From positions 23,457,873-23,521,872 of the forward strand of contig OZ020248.1 of the NCBI GenBank assembly GCA_963971285.1: a DNA stretch of 64,000 nucleotides. Direction: 5' to 3'. The position numbers and the translations under genes are program-made. The stretch comes from Astropecten irregularis (lineage: Eukaryota > Echinodermata > Asteroidea > Paxillosida > Astropectinidae). The notes beneath the pieces are model-generated. The model did not search any database. It was not told the origin of the DNA and saw nothing but the letters and a program-made list of their open reading frames with translations. Positions 22,321-33,916 of the stretch are shown piece after piece; position 1 is the first letter of the stretch; each line of letters starts with the position of its first letter.

Positions 22321-23389
22321 CAGTGTTGTAGTACTTGTACTCGTACTCGAGTACAACTCGAGTCCACCAAAGTACTTGGCCCGTACTCGATTAAAAGTAC
22401 TTGAAAATAAAATGTACTTGGCCCGTACTTGATCCGATGTACTTGAATTTTGGACGTACTGGACGTTAAGTACTCGGTACTCGATCCCAGTACTTGACAA
22501 TTTCCGATAAAAAAATTGAATAAATTCACCTTTTCGTCGATGACATTGCTCAACCTCGAACATATTGTAAGCACGGTAGCACGATATCCATAATTATAAC
22601 GTGTAGAAGGCTTTCCTTGCACTGGGTATGATGTGCGTGCGTGCCGTGCACGTGCAAGGAGCGCAGAGATACATGTAGTGGAGTTAGTTGTTAGCGCGGC
22701 CCGAATTGGGATGTCGGGCCCAATGCCCAATGGTTGGGTCTTAATGATGCGCTATATGTACATGTACAGTCCATGGTACATTCTCAATCGGTACATAATT
22801 GTGTTAACTCCATACACTTTGTTTTTGTCAAAAAAGTACAGATTTATGGGCAAAACTATCAAGGAAAATACAGCAAATATCCAGTCTCTTACACTGCCCA
22901 CTTTTCTTTTTAGAAAACATAGGAGTTTGATCTCACCCTGAGATCCAAAGTGTTTTTGGCTTGTGATTTATTATTATGTTCTTTCCTTTTTCACAACAAC
23001 ATTTTAGGCAGAAAAGGTTTTACCATTTTATTTCTGCCATCACCATCTTTATACCCTGTAACTTTACAATACAACGTATCTGGACTATTTTGTAAAGTCC
23101 AGAGAGGATAAAGGGCAGTTGTTTTTGTTTCTTTTAAATTTACCTGCTGACTTTGTTGTGTAATGAAGAGATTTATTTATTAAACACAACTGTCATTAAC
23201 TGCATTTGTTGGTACTGTGCATTCATTCTGTGCATGCATGTACTCGGCCCGGAACTCGAACTTTGGTACTCGGACTCGGCCCTGTACTCGGACTCGATAC
23301 TTAGGTCTTGGACTCGGCAGCAATGTTCTCGGACCCTGAAGTACTCGGAGTACTCTGTACTCGGATCTGAGGACTCCACTACAACACTG
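22321..23389. mobile_element. hAT-like element (1069 bp) with TACTCG subterminal repeats
   Basis: The left terminus is CAGTGTTGTAGTACTTG; the right, read inverted, is CAGTGTTGTAGTGGAGTCC. Exact 8-bp duplications GTTCTCAC lie at 22313-22320 and 23390-23397. Many GTACTCG/GTACTTG motifs crowd about 170 bp inside each end, as hAT transposase-binding subterminal repeats do. The interior has no transposase frame, and a diverged family A copy (about 22810-23060) lies within it. Confidence 0.92.
22810..23060 (+). mobile_element. Diverged family A relic inside the hAT-like element
   Basis: It shares TTTGTTTTTGTCAAAAAAGTA, ATTTATGGGCAAAACTATCAA, CACTGCCCACTTT and CACCATCTTTATACCCTGTAA with family A in the same order. 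Both TTAA ends are lost. It is more diverged than the other copies. Confidence 0.6.
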
Positions 23390-23559
23390 GTTCTCACACA
23401 CAGCAAATAATCACGACTATTGCCAAAAGACGCACTATTAGTGGTGTGATGATCACAATCAGAATCTTACTAATACTGGTAATCTCTATAGATCTATACT
23501 CTATATATTGCAAAAAAACAAAACCAACGGAGCTTAAACATATGTACATGTAATGAATG

Positions 23560-23610
23560 AAGGAGCCGAAGCCGGAGCCAGAGCCCAAGCCAAGGTTAGG
23601 AAAAGGTGCC
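23560..23610. repeat. Family C terminal hexamer fragment
   Basis: AGGAGCCGAAGCCGGAGCC then CAGAGCCCAAGCCAAGGTTAGG resembles the right end of family C. No partner end was found nearby. Confidence 0.5.
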
Positions 23611-23654
23611 AACTTGCAAAAGTTTCTACTAGTTCCCAATTGACATTTGGGTTT

Positions 23655-23870
23655 TCCCCAGTGCAAATCTCCCTTAACCCTAACCCTCGATCGATCTGCA
23701 CTTATCACACGATAAGACAAGTGCTGCTTTAGCTTACCACACATTACCACAATATAAACTACACATTGAGTAATACCACAAAAAAAAACCCAATGTGGTG
23801 TATTGTGGTAAACAGGATACCGCACTTACCACAGGAAAAACCATGTGTGGTAAACTGTGGTATGCAGGTG
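23655..23870. repeat. CCCTAACCCT / CACATTACCACA repeat
   Basis: A segment with CCCTAACCCTCGA, ACAAGTGCTGCTT and TTACCACACATTACCACA recurs at about 28075-28190 and, shorter, at 49083-49145. The second half here is internally inverted (ATGTGGTGTATTGTGGTAA). It is a dispersed repeat. The telomere-like CCCTAACCCT is only one unit long. Confidence 0.6.
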
Positions 23871-24340
23871 TTACAATGAAGGAACGGCTTTGCCTATTCA
23901 CAGGGAGCAAAAATTCATAAATTACAGAAACACTAACAGCACAGTGATGGCCTCATCATGGGATACGATGATATCAAGCTCTGCAGTACAGTATATGCAT
24001 GATGAACAGTACATGTACGTGTATGGTGGTCAATTATGCAGTATTCTCATTGCTTATTCATTACATACATGTATACATGTATACTCGTATTACAAAAACA
24101 AAGTGTCATCATGCCTGGCTTGAAAGTTGGTATATCAGCACTGAAATGCGCATATCATATTGAGCGATTCATACTGTGCATATCCCACAATAATAGTGCG
24201 GCATAAAATTTGTTGTTCTCATAGAAAAGGCGGACGGGGACACCGCAGTAATGGCGGATGGTACATGTACGTCATGCCGTCGGATCGGTGTATACATGCA
24301 ATGTTTATTATGTTCATGAATACAATGTACATGTATCCAA
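23871..24340. other. Stretch without recognised gene
   Basis: It is rich in ACATGTA-type palindromes (for example near 24010 and 24070). Nothing else is supported. Confidence 0.4.
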
Positions 24341-24344
24341 GGAT

Positions 24345-24480
24345 AATAGCGCTCTGCACTAATGACGTCACATGAGTGTACAAAATCCCCGGATGTCAGA
24401 CAAACATTGACGCATACACGCGCGCGCGCACACACCACACGTTTGCAATGTTTGTCTGAGCTAGTCCTGCTATTCCTGTA
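24345..24480. mobile_element. Family F element (ATAGCGCTCTGCACTAATGA)
   Basis: ATAGCGCTCTGCACTAATGA, CGTCAC and CAGACAAACATTG on the left; CAATGTTTGTCTGAGCTAG and CTGCTATT on the right. Related copies occur at 32825-32992 and 37510-37650. It is short, non-coding and has inverted AGACAAACATTG arms. Confidence 0.65.
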
Positions 24481-25355
24481 TTAAGCTGTAGAAGAGATTC
24501 AAGAGAAAAATCTTTTTTTTTTCAGGCTGTTTGCAAGAAACCTACATACTCTGGGTACTTTGGACGAACAGGCTACTCGAAATATCTTTTTGGGGCCAAG
24601 TCTTTGAATTAATGCTCTCCTTACCGTTAGATGCGCAATTATTGTGGTTCGAGGACGATATCTCAGCCATAAATTGCTAAAACGATACTTGCAGAACTGG
24701 CACTGCACGGCCAATCGTTGAACAGACGATTATAACACGGGCCACGAATGATTTATAAGAGCACTGGTACTCATGATGTCGCATTGGTTGGGATTGGGCT
24801 AACAGAGAAAGCTTAGCTTTTATATGGTATACATTTATATACACCACTGGATGTAGTGTTATTGAGCGTTTGTGACGCTACGATTCTAGCGAGTTGCTGC
24901 CGATACTGCATCGCTGTTAATTTTCATCTGTCCGGGCACAGTTCATTACGGCACGGATATAATTGATGGCTGGCATCCCCATGGACGGCAGCTAACACCC
25001 CCACCCCCAACATCCTGATGGAACTAGCTAGCTTCAAAACATGTCACCCGCCGCAAATGGACTCTTACGCGCTTGAATCTACTGGACATACAGTACATAC
25101 TGACATTAATGAGAAAGTTTGGTGCCGATGTTTATCGCATGGTAAATGCCGAGAGCGATTTTTGTCCATTAAGCACCGTCTGGTGAGTTGTGAATGTCCC
25201 TGCGTAACGTACAAACGTTAATTAAAGGTCGGGAAAGGCACTTTCATGGACGCTTGGATTTATGCCGACTTGGGTGTCATTTTAATCTTCATTTCTGCTG
25301 TCTTTTGTTTACGGCAAAATACATCATTAGTCATGTTATTCAATCTTCAATATTA
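24481..25355. other. Stretch without recognised gene
   Basis: Mixed-composition intron DNA of TMEM184 with no supported feature. Confidence 0.4.
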
Positions 25356-25358
25356 TAC

Positions 25359-25517
25359 ACACTCCAAAAAGACTAATGGAAGCCATTTTGGATTTTATAT
25401 TTCGTTCTTGATTCAAAACATCTTGAGAACATTGTTCATTCCTGAAGATGTTCTGAATAAAGAACGAAATATAGAATCCAAAATGGCTTCTCTTAATAGT
25501 CTTTTTGGAATGTGTAC
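25359..25517. repeat. Inverted repeat (CTCCAAAAAGACTAATGG)
   Basis: The left arm ACACTCCAAAAAGACTAATG and AAGCCATTTTGGATTTTATA pair with the right arm ATAGAATCCAAAATGGCTTC and TTAATAGTCTTTTTGGAATG. It is a short fold-back element of about 160 bp, directly adjacent to the next element. Confidence 0.8.
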
Positions 25518-25946
25518 AGGGTGCCCCCCTAAAAACCGAAACACGCACGTTGGAACTATATATGAAAAGTATTTAATGTTTATCACTTTCAAGATTCAGA
25601 TATGTCATGCAGCCATGTCTTGGCTATCACCAAAATTGGACTGAAATTGAGAGAAAATACTAAGATTGAATCACCCAACCTCAAAACCCAATTTTCATCT
25701 TTCTTTCATACACATTATGTGTGTATTGACCACTATGCGTGTTATCCTTGCAAATTTGTTTCTAAGGAGTACTCTTTCAATTGGTCATATCATATTTTCG
25801 CCAATTTCTGCCCAATTTTGCTTAAAGTCTACATGGTGATAGCCAAGACATGGCTGTATCATATATCTGAATCTTGAAGTGATGAACAGTTTAATTTTAT
25901 AACATAATGGGTCCCGACACAGTGTTTTTTTCTGGGACACCCTGCA
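25518..25946. mobile_element. Mariner-like short element with CAGGGTGYCCC ends
   Basis: The left end is CAGGGTGCCCCCCTAAAAAC and the right end GTTTTTTTCTGGGACACCCTG. Inner inverted blocks include TTTATCACTTTCAAGATTCAG and CTGAATCTTGAAGTGATGAA, and ATGTCTTGGCTATCACC and its complement. Termini of this kind are common in mariner elements of the irritans type (family knowledge). It has no transposase frame. Confidence 0.75.
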
Positions 25947-26272
25947 TAGTATTGAGTTATCTGAATATTATCTGTGGAATGGCATTCAATCTTACCATCT
26001 GGATTTCAAAATACACAAGCCTATATATGAAAATTCATCAAAATTTGATGTTTCAAGAAAGTAACAAATATCGGTTACCGTTTGTCAGCAAGCTGAGGGT
26101 TTGGCAAGTTGCCAGGGTTTGAGTCTTTTTTTGGGGGAAATTGGGGGAGTCAGCGACACGAAGAATGACTCTGAACATGCATGCAACAGAAAGTCAACAG
26201 CGCAGGAACGTTCGGTATCAAGTTTTGTACACAAAGATTTGGGAGTTGTCAAGGATGATGTTTGGTAAGGCC

Positions 26273-26481
26273 CAGGCCCTTTTCAAAACCTGAGATGGCT
26301 CCGGCTCGTTATTTGTCAATCCAGTCTAAAATGAGGTTTTTGGCTGCGGTTCGGAAATAGATTCTCTGGTTTGAAAAGGAAACCAGAGCTTCAGCTTCAA
26401 TGGCAAACCACAATCTATATTTTCAGCATATGGATTACAAAGCTGGAGCCGGAGCCTTAGCCGGAGCCGAGGTTAGGAAAA
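26273..26481. mobile_element. Family C element
   Basis: GAGATGGCTCCGGCTCG near the left and GCTGGAGCCGGAGCC, then TTAGCCGGAGCCGAGG, on the right enclose the family C core (AATAGATTCTCTGGTTTGA, AGAGCTTCAGCTTCAATGG, ATATTTTCAGCATATGGA). The orientation is opposite to the 15.9-kb copy. Confidence 0.75.
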
Positions 26482-26496
26482 TTGGCTGAATGTCAG

Positions 26497-26759
26497 TATA
26501 GAGGGTGTGCAGTCACGTGATCAGGATGCCATTTTGGACGGCAACGCTGTGCACATGTATAATGCACGTACGTACAGTGTATGTAACCCACATGTGTTCG
26601 CGTAGCTTGCAAATCAACCGGACGCGTACACAGACGCAGAAGTGCGTGCATATAATGATGCTGTCTGGTACGTACGCGTGCGCGCATACGCGACGTGCGT
26701 GCGTAACGTCCAAAATAGCCGATAAGCTGTCAAGTGACGTCACGTGCACGCTCTCTATA
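26497..26759. mobile_element. Inverted-repeat element with TATAGAG ends
   Basis: The left end is TATAGAGGGTGTGCAGTCAC, the right end ACGTGCACGCTCTCTATA. The inner inverted pair is GCCATTTTGGACGGCAACGC and GCGTAACGTCCAAAATAGCC. It is CpG- and ACGT-rich and non-coding. Confidence 0.7.
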
Positions 26760-27168
26760 GCGGTGTTCACTATAAACAGCCATTCACTGAAAACTCATCC
26801 AAGCCCTTCACTAACTAACAGAAGCAGTGGGCGCTTAAAAGGCAGGTCTTGAGTGATACGCACACAAATTTGCCCTCGTTCATTTTAATAAGCAAGACAA
26901 ACGCAGGAATTTGACGACGGCAGAGAATTGAAACAGATATTGCTGTTTGCCGTACGCTGCCAAGCGAGCTCGGGCCAGGGCCAACTGTTATTATCCTGCT
27001 GTTGAATGAGGGAGGTCAGAGAGACTAATGGTACAGCTTTCATCTCAGATTGGCTCTCAACTCTCACAGAAGACGAAAAAAAGAAAGAATTTAAAAGCTT
27101 TTCCACTGCGCACCAAATGCATTCTAACTGACAGACACTTTTTGCTTTGCAATTTAAACGACAAACCT

Positions 27169-27538
27169 TTAAAGGTAGTATCATACTTTGGTAAGAGACC
27201 AAAACAAAATTGTTCACAGATTTACGTATAACTTACAGGGTATGAAGATGATGCTGGTAGAAACCTACCGTTAAAATTGTTCCGCCTGAAATGGTGTATT
27301 TATCCAGAAATGAGTAAAACAACGACCGGAAATCTTTTTGATCTTTTTAAAAGATCAAAAATAAAAGAGAAAAGACTTATTAAAGAAATATTGTGGCCGT
27401 TTTTCACTGTTTTCTCAAAAAGTGAGCAACGTATGGGACTGAAATTTTCACAGATAACTGTTACTGAATCTTCCTTGATATTTTTGCCCATGAATCTGTA
27501 TTGCTTTGACAAAAACCAAAGTATGATATTACTTTTAA
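27169..27538 (-). mobile_element. Family A TTAA element, full length
   Basis: TTAA is at both ends (27169-27172 and 27535-27538). The inner termini are AGGTAGTATCATACTTTGG and CCAAAGTATGATATTACT. Reverse orientation. Confidence 0.92.
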
Positions 27539-27621
27539 ACTAACATGCACACGTACATGTATGCACAGTACACAACCATTTCAGCCACTGTTTTGGTGGG
27601 AAATTTTATTTGTAACTTCAG

Positions 27622-27775
27622 TGGTCGATTTCACAAAGATGTACGATTCATCTTTTACATGAGTTGTTCCTGTTTCTATAGTAACTAGTATTGTGACATT
27701 ACACTTTGCTTAGCAATTAAGATTGATACGCATGATAAAATCTGTCTTAGACTTTTGTGAAATCGAGCCCAGGAC
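27622..27775. repeat. Fold-back repeat with GTGAAATCGA ends
   Basis: GGTCGATTTCACAAAGATGTA and TTTTGTGAAATCGAGCCCAGG are inverted. The interior is a MITE-like AT-rich stretch with CTTAGCAATTAAGATTGATA, resembling 7437-7500. Confidence 0.6.
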
Positions 27776-27924
27776 ATGGATTTTTAAAGAATGGACAAAC
27801 TTTTCTGCTGCATCAATTGCATCATTATAAATTTCATTTGCTTTTGTAAACTCAAATTTAACACCCAGTCAGTTTCCTTTTTTCTATCATAGTACATTTA
27901 GGTCACTGAAAAGTGAACAAAGAA

Positions 27925-28020
27925 AAATTTACTGGAGTGGGATTCGAACCAGTGACCCCCGGAATACTGTACCGGCACTCTTACCAACTGAGCTATTCAG
28001 GCCAATGCTGGCGGTGTCCC
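27925..28020 (-). repeat. tRNA-derived SINE-like repeat
   Basis: The minus strand has TAGCTCAGTTGG (A box) and GGTTCGAATCC (B box), a good RNA polymerase III promoter pair, with an anticodon-arm-like GCCGG...CCGGGG between them. The predicted acceptor stem is not well paired and there is no clear discriminator, so a SINE or tRNA pseudogene is preferred to a live tRNA. Confidence 0.65.
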
Positions 28021-28074
28021 TTATAGTCAATTGTCTTTGGTTTCATGGCTTCTGACTGCCAAACGATTATTTGT

Positions 28075-28190
28075 AAACCCTAACCCTCTACACTTCCAAA
28101 GACAAAAGACAATAGATGTTGCTTACCACACATTACAACAGTCTCCACACAAATCACACATTACCACAAAAAAACACACTGTGCAAACCA
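28075..28190. repeat. CCCTAACCCT / CACATTACCACA repeat, copy 2
   Basis: It has the same order of blocks as 23655-23870: CCCTAACCCTCTA, GCTTACCACACATTAC and CACACATTACCACAAAAA. Confidence 0.6.
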
Positions 28191-28225
28191 GCCAACATTT
28201 GCAATCTGGAAATTCCGATCAGGTA

Positions 28226-28620
28226 AATCTTACTTGAACTTGGTTATTTTGTCCATTTGGCCGAGTAGAAAAAAACTTTTCACCCACTTAATCTCAAAAA
28301 TGAATGGAAAAACGCATTCCGAAAGCGACAATCGCATCCCTTGAATAAGACGTAAACATCGCGCACGCCACATGCGCACGACAAATGCGCACGACAAATG
28401 CACACCGCATAGACAGCATGGCCATCTAACATGACTGGTATCCGTGTGCGTAATAACCACGATATCAAAGAACCAGCGTGCACCAGCAAAAGTCTTAATC
28501 ACGTGTTGGCCGGAAGCCGATACGCACACATCACGTGTTGGCTAGAAGCCCATACGCACACATCACAAGTTGGCTGGAAGCCCATACGCACACGTACATG
28601 TCTACAGCACACACCGAACG
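28226..28620. repeat. Family E repeat copy 2 with CACGTGTTGGC tandem tail
   Basis: TTATTTTGTCCATTTGGCCG, GAGTAGAAA, CCGAAAGCGACAATCGCAT and GACGTAAACATCGCGCAC match copy 1. After it come three tandem units of about 42 bp containing TTGGCTAGAAGCCCATACG and CACACATCAC. It is CpG-rich. Confidence 0.6.
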
Positions 28621-29193
28621 TGTATGTCAAATGCACAGTGAAATAGCGCACGGACAGTACCATGGATCGCGGATGGCTTCGGTACCGTGGATCACAGCCG
28701 GCTTTGATACATATTTTGTGCTAAAACAAAAATTGCATGTTATTTCTTGAATATTCAAAGCGGCAAAATACTATTCAAATATTTGAGTGATGATCGAATA
28801 TTCAATATATTCAAGACAGCCCTACATGGAGGTGGGTAATAGGGATAATACAAATATTGTATGGCTTGACTGTCCACCCGAAATTAACCATGTGATATTT
28901 GTTTCACTATACCTCATAAATATTCTTTATTGTCCACAATTTCGTCGAGAAGTGCTGCAAAACCTTGTTCGTTTCCTTGAACTTCATGTAGGGCGAAGTT
29001 CACGCAGGCACGCGCATTGCAAACTAGAATAGATGCGCAATGAGATGTTCCATGCGCAGTGAGATGTTACATGTGTAACAGTTCCTTCGGAGATTCCCCG
29101 GCCTACTCGCTGGTGATCAGCAAATATATTCACTGGTACGTGATATGGTGTATTGACCAATTGGGATTCGGCACTATAGGTCATGAATATTTA

Positions 29194-29517
<324 letters not shown>

Positions 29518-29536
29518 TTACACCATTATGTACATC

Positions 29537-30240
29537 GGGGGCCATTTCAAGGCCTTGCTTAGCACAACAAATTTGCTTAGCATGAAATTTCTATCTTAAT
29601 AAAAACTTGGAGTTAGGAGGGCCTGATGCGTTTCCATCCCGGGCTCGTTTGGTGAGGGAAAGGCAAATTTTCCATTGCAAGGGGCACTTCCATTGGAAAA
29701 TCATAATGTCTATGGAAACATTTGAAGGGGGCACCAAGGCCAAGAACCAGGGCAACGAAGGCCATGGACTTTGTGGCCTCCGTTTATTTCCAGGCTTGCC
29801 ATCCTTGTAGGACCTTTCAAAGATCTTTCTTTCTAGCCTTTGAGAAAGATCCTGCCAGAAACGAAATGCGTCAGGCTATCGTAACTCCAAGCATTTGATA
29901 TATTTCAGATCATTTTGGCTGATGAGCAGTTTGCAACAGTTTATTACTTGTATTAATAAAAACTTGCATGTTCTTGTCCTCTTGTCATTTAGCCTTTGAG
30001 AAAGATCCTTCTATAATTGAAACATGTCAGGCCCTACTATAAACTCAAAGCATTTGAATAAAAACAGGCTTAACAATCAAATTTCCATGTGCTGTGTTTC
30101 ACTTGTGATAGTTCTTTAGCTGTTTTTAACTGACCATGAATATGAAATGAAATTTTGAATGGTGGTTTGTTTTGTTAAGCAAGACATTTTGTGCTAAGCA
30201 ATTTTATTGTGCTTTGTTCAGCTCCATGAAATCGCAAAAT
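29537..30240. mobile_element. Fold-back element interrupted by a 450-bp insertion
   Basis: The outer ends GGGGGCCATTTCAAGGCC and GCTCCATGAAATCG, with TTGCTTAGCAC and its relatives inside, belong to the GGGGCCAATTTCAT family. The host sequence TCTTAATAAAAACAGGCTTAA is split by the insertion 29607-30056. Confidence 0.7.
29607..30056. mobile_element. Family H insertion (450 bp) with 9-bp target duplication
   Basis: AATAAAAAC occurs exactly at 29598-29606 and 30057-30065. The insert begins TTGGAGTTAGGAGGGCCTGA and has CAGGCCCTACTATAAACTC near its right end. A related unit lies at 37360-37505 (GGAGGGCCTGACGAGTTTC ... GCGTCAGGCCCTCCTAA). Inside are AGCCTTTGAGAAAGATCC repeats, a GCAAGGGGCACTTCCATTGG segment shared with 32095 and 53205, and the GATGAGCAGTTTGCA motif. 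Confidence 0.85.
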
Positions 30241-30268
30241 TGATCCTGTCCCAACCACACCGGACTTA

Positions 30269-30496
<228 letters not shown>

Positions 30497-30542
30497 TTAC
30501 TACATTCTAGAATAAAGTCAACAAAGCACACCTTCTCTCAAA

Positions 30543-31069
30543 GGGTACGTTCAGACAGCCTTGTATTTAAAACGAATTGAGTTTAACCGCTTGGCAACCG
30601 CGGGTGGTAAGTCGTAAGTTAAAATTATGTTGTGTCCATACAGCGTTTTACTGTTTCCAGTTAAAAACAGATCGGTTTTATTTTTGGTTTTAAGAGGTCA
30701 TGCACTGTGCCTTAACCCCGTATGTATACGGGCTTCCAGTTATAAAATAAAGCGCACAGATTTATCTGTGCATTGAATATAAACAAGCGCGCCACAACAG
30801 GTGTTACGTAACCAGCTGCCAGGCTTCTCTGCACTGAAACAGGATGTCGGGAAGTTATTCTGTCCCAACAGCGTTTTAGCAGTAAACTCGATTGGTTTTA
30901 AGCGCTAAACCCTCCTTCCGAGCAGTTTTAACTTTGGTGTTTTAGCTGCGGATAAAACCGATCTGTTTTAGATAAATAACTGTTTTAGAGCGTCCAGACA
31001 CATATTGCTAAAACCGATCGGGTTAAAACAGTTGTTTTAGCGAATTTAACACGCTGTCTGAACGTACCC
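30543..31069. mobile_element. Inverted-repeat element (527 bp) with GGGTACGTTCAGACAGC ends
   Basis: A perfect 17-bp inverted terminus, GGGTACGTTCAGACAGC, is at both ends. Repeated TAAAACCGATC/GGTTTTA motifs lie inside both halves. It has no coding capacity and no obvious target duplication. It lies between exons B and C. Confidence 0.88.
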
Positions 31070-31424
31070 ATACTGGTTTCAATGATTACAGGATTGCAGG
31101 CAAGATTCATTGGGATATTTGTCTCTTTGACAATTTACATTACTGTAATCTTTAAGAGAAGCATCAGCAATTTGCATTGGCATAAGGAAAACACCTGCAT
31201 GTCTTTACTAAAAACATGAAACTTGACAAATGTAACTGAATATCAGGAACAAGTTTAAGAACTACAAAAGAACCCCTCCCCCCCCCCCCAAAAAAAAGAC
31301 AAAAACTAAAACTGCTAGGTTCTGTAGACAAACTTATAAGCGACCACAGTACACTGTGTGCACAAAAGTAGCTAAAATACAGATTAATTTAACCCTGAAA
31401 GGGCATACATTGGTAACATCCCCA

Positions 31425-31896
31425 AACAGATTCACAGATTTACGTGTAACTTTCAGGGTATGAAGATGGTGCTGATAGAAACGGCTCGTTAAAACTTTTT
31501 CGCCTAAAATGGTGTATTTATCCAGAATGAGTAAAACCAAATAAAAAATACCCAAATACCAAATTTTGATCTTGGCTAGATCAAAAACCCTTCTTTATGT
31601 TTCATAACAAATATTGAGTCCCGTTTTCGCTATTTTCTCATGACTCAGATGTCCGATTGAGCTCAAACTCCCACGGGTTTATTATTTCATGCACAGGCTG
31701 GATCAGACCATTTTTATCAAAAATAGAAGAGAAAAGACTTAAGAAATACTGTGGCCGTTTTTCACTGTTTTCTCAAAAAGTTGGCACCGTATGGGACTGA
31801 AATTTTCACAGATTACTTTTACTGTATCTTCCTTGATATTTTTGCCCATGAATCTGTATTTCTTTGACAAAAACCAAAGTATGATATTACCTTTAA
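31425..31896 (-). mobile_element. Family A element with extra internal segment
   Basis: The right end CCAAAGTATGATATTACCTTTAA is intact, with TTAA at 31893-31896. The left part (ACAGATTTACGTGTAACTTTC) lacks its terminus. At about 31545-31720, foreign sequence including CATGACTCAGATGTCCGATT and GAGCTCAAACTCCC is inserted; similar sequence lies at 50150-50220. Confidence 0.8.
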
Positions 31897-31945
31897 GCAA
31901 GTTTAAGGCTATGCTTTCTTTCCTTTAAATTTACAGGTATACTCA

Positions 31946-32071
<126 letters not shown>

Positions 32072-32079
32072 TTAGATAT

Positions 32080-32260
32080 ACAGCAGGCCTGGAATTTGGT
32101 TCTGAAAGGGGCAAGGCCACTTTTTCATTGCAAGGGGCACTTCCATTGGAAAATCATAATGTCTATGGAAACATTTGAAGGGGGCACGAAGGCCAAGAAC
32201 CAGGGCAATGAAGGCCATGGCCTCCATGGCCTCCGTTAAATTCAAGCCTTGATACTGTAA
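32080..32260. repeat. GCAAGGGGCACTTCCATTGG repeat
   Basis: About 160 bp with GGCAAGGCCACTTTTTCATTG, GCAAGGGGCACTTCC and GAAGGCCATGG-type blocks. It is repeated at about 29650-29795 and, inverted, at about 53200-53300. It lies just upstream of exon B in the intron. Confidence 0.7.
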
Positions 32261-32332
32261 AAAAAAACACACAGAAAGAGCAAAGTGTTAGCCAGGGGCT
32301 GGTCCACACAACATCTAAACATTGCAAATCTA

Positions 32333-32573
32333 GGGGCCTTTCCCAAACCTCGACTCCGGCTCTGGCTCAGGCTCTGGCTCCATTTCGCGAATCCATTTTT
32401 AAATAAAAGGTATTAAAATAGAGGATTTTGGCTGTGGTTTGGAAGTAGATTCTCTGGTTTGAACAAGAAAACAGAGCTTCAGCTTCAATGAAAAACCACA
32501 ACGTATATTTTTAGTATACGGATGACAGAGACGAAGCCGGAGCCTAAGCCAAAGTCAAGGGCCTCGAAATAAA
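32333..32573. mobile_element. Family C element
   Basis: CCTTTCCCAAACCTCGACTC and the hexamers CGGCTCTGGCTCAGGCTC start it. GACGAAGCCGGAGCCTAAG then CCAAAGTCAAGGGCC end it. The core is as in the other copies (GAGGATTTTGGCTG, AGATTCTCTGGTTTGAAC). It directly abuts a family D element. Confidence 0.8.
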
Positions 32574-32790
32574 GGCTTGCGGCTAGGCCTGGGATTTGAA
32601 ATGCTATACGGCCATTTTGTGTCCTTCATGAAATGAAGGGCTTGAGATACAGTACATGGCGCAGCTGGAGCCTTTCCTCAGCTTCATCATGTGGCCCAAT
32701 CCCTTCATCATTTCATTTTGTGGGCTTCAAATGGCGGTAGCAAAGTAAGTCCCAAGCCTTGCCTCAAGCCTAGTTTCGTAACGGCACAAT
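32574..32790. mobile_element. Inverted-repeat element, family D copy 3
   Basis: TCGAAATAAAGGCTTGCGGC to CCTCAAGCCTAGTTTCGTAA, with the core CAGCTGGAGCCTTTCCTCAG and GTGGCCCAATCCC. Confidence 0.75.
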
Positions 32791-32824
32791 TATAGAAAGT
32801 GGCACTCCAATTTTCAGTTCAATT

Positions 32825-32992
32825 CCAATAGCGCTCCGCACTAATGATGTCACAAAATCCCCAGCTGTCAGACAAACATTGTCTCACATGCGTAGTGTAC
32901 GTGCACGCGCACACCCACAAACGTGTATGGTTGCAATGTTTGTCTGAGATCCGGTGCTATTTTTAGCTTAAGTGAGGAGCGCTAATTAGACA
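32825..32992. mobile_element. Family F element
   Basis: AATAGCGCTCCGCACTAATGA and CAGACAAACATTG on the left; GCAATGTTTGTCTGAGATCC and GAGGAGCGCTAATTA on the right, so the ends are inverted. The central part is rich in ACGTGCACGCGC. Confidence 0.75.
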
Positions 32993-33779
32993 CTGTATCA
33001 TAACATTCCTGCCAAATCCTCATTTTAACAGAAACATACATATGTGTACCATGTAGTCTGCATAATACATGTACTTTAGCTCAGTCTTTGTCACAGTGTT
33101 TGATGAACATGTACATGAGTCTTTGCAATTTTCTACCAATTTTTGTTTTGGTGATTACAAAAAAAGCCAAAATTTCACAATAACTCCCTCGATGCTAAAA
33201 AGCTTGAAAGCAGTCGTGAACATCGACACCCTTTAATTCAAAAGAAGAAAACCCAATACAATTTTATCCCGAGATCTGCAGATGATGCACAATATTACAA
33301 GCCTCTCCCTTTCACATTTCGAAGGTGAACACAACTGGACATGTGTATGATGCTTTTAGCAGCTCTTACCGCAGATGGCGCAGAGGCCCTGGAGAAGATC
33401 CCCAGGGACCTGTTAACAATGTTCCTTTTGTCTGAACTGTCACATGTCCTTTTAGCAAACGATGTTTAATACCCATCTTGTACTTTCAAGATTTTAATTT
33501 TGTTTAAGGTCTGTGAAGCTTGCTTTGAAAATTACACAAGCACAAAGCTTTTAAATTCAGAGAAATGTGTTATACATGTATTGTAACATGTACATTACAT
33601 GTAAAAAAAAAAAAAAAAATAACATTCATGAAAAACAAACTGCTTCCCCCAAATACAATAATTATGTACAAAACAAAAAACCAACAGATATACTCTTTTT
33701 TTTTGGAAACCCTTATAAATACCTAAAAGCTAGGGAGTATGACAACTCAGGGATGTATGGCACACTCAGCTTCGTCTCT

Positions 33780-33905
33780 TTTGTGTACAAAACTCTATGT
33801 ACATGTACATGTACAGTATACATGTTATATCGCACACCATTAAACAACTGTTTTTTGTACATGTACAAGTACATGTATGTACCGCACATACAGTACTGTA
33901 CATGT
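33780..33905. repeat. TACATGTACATG palindromic cluster
   Basis: Dense overlapping TACATGTA and GTACATGTAC motifs. Similar clusters lie at 37975-38035, 38248-38280, 45765 and 54765-54805. Confidence 0.8.
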
Positions 33906-33916
33906 AGGTACCATAT

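Noticed and set aside
22093..22563. 156-codon minus-strand frame
   Set aside because: It runs across the hAT-like boundary at 22321 and its YxxxSSTS-type content comes from the GTACTCG subterminal repeats.
23690..23700. Interstitial telomere repeat
   Set aside because: CCCTAACCCT occurs only as one unit within a longer dispersed repeat (also at 28.08 and 49.09 kb).
27925..28020. Functional tRNA gene on the minus strand
   Set aside because: Good A and B boxes but a badly paired acceptor stem, and a sister copy at 18.9 kb shares non-tRNA flanks, so a SINE is the better call.
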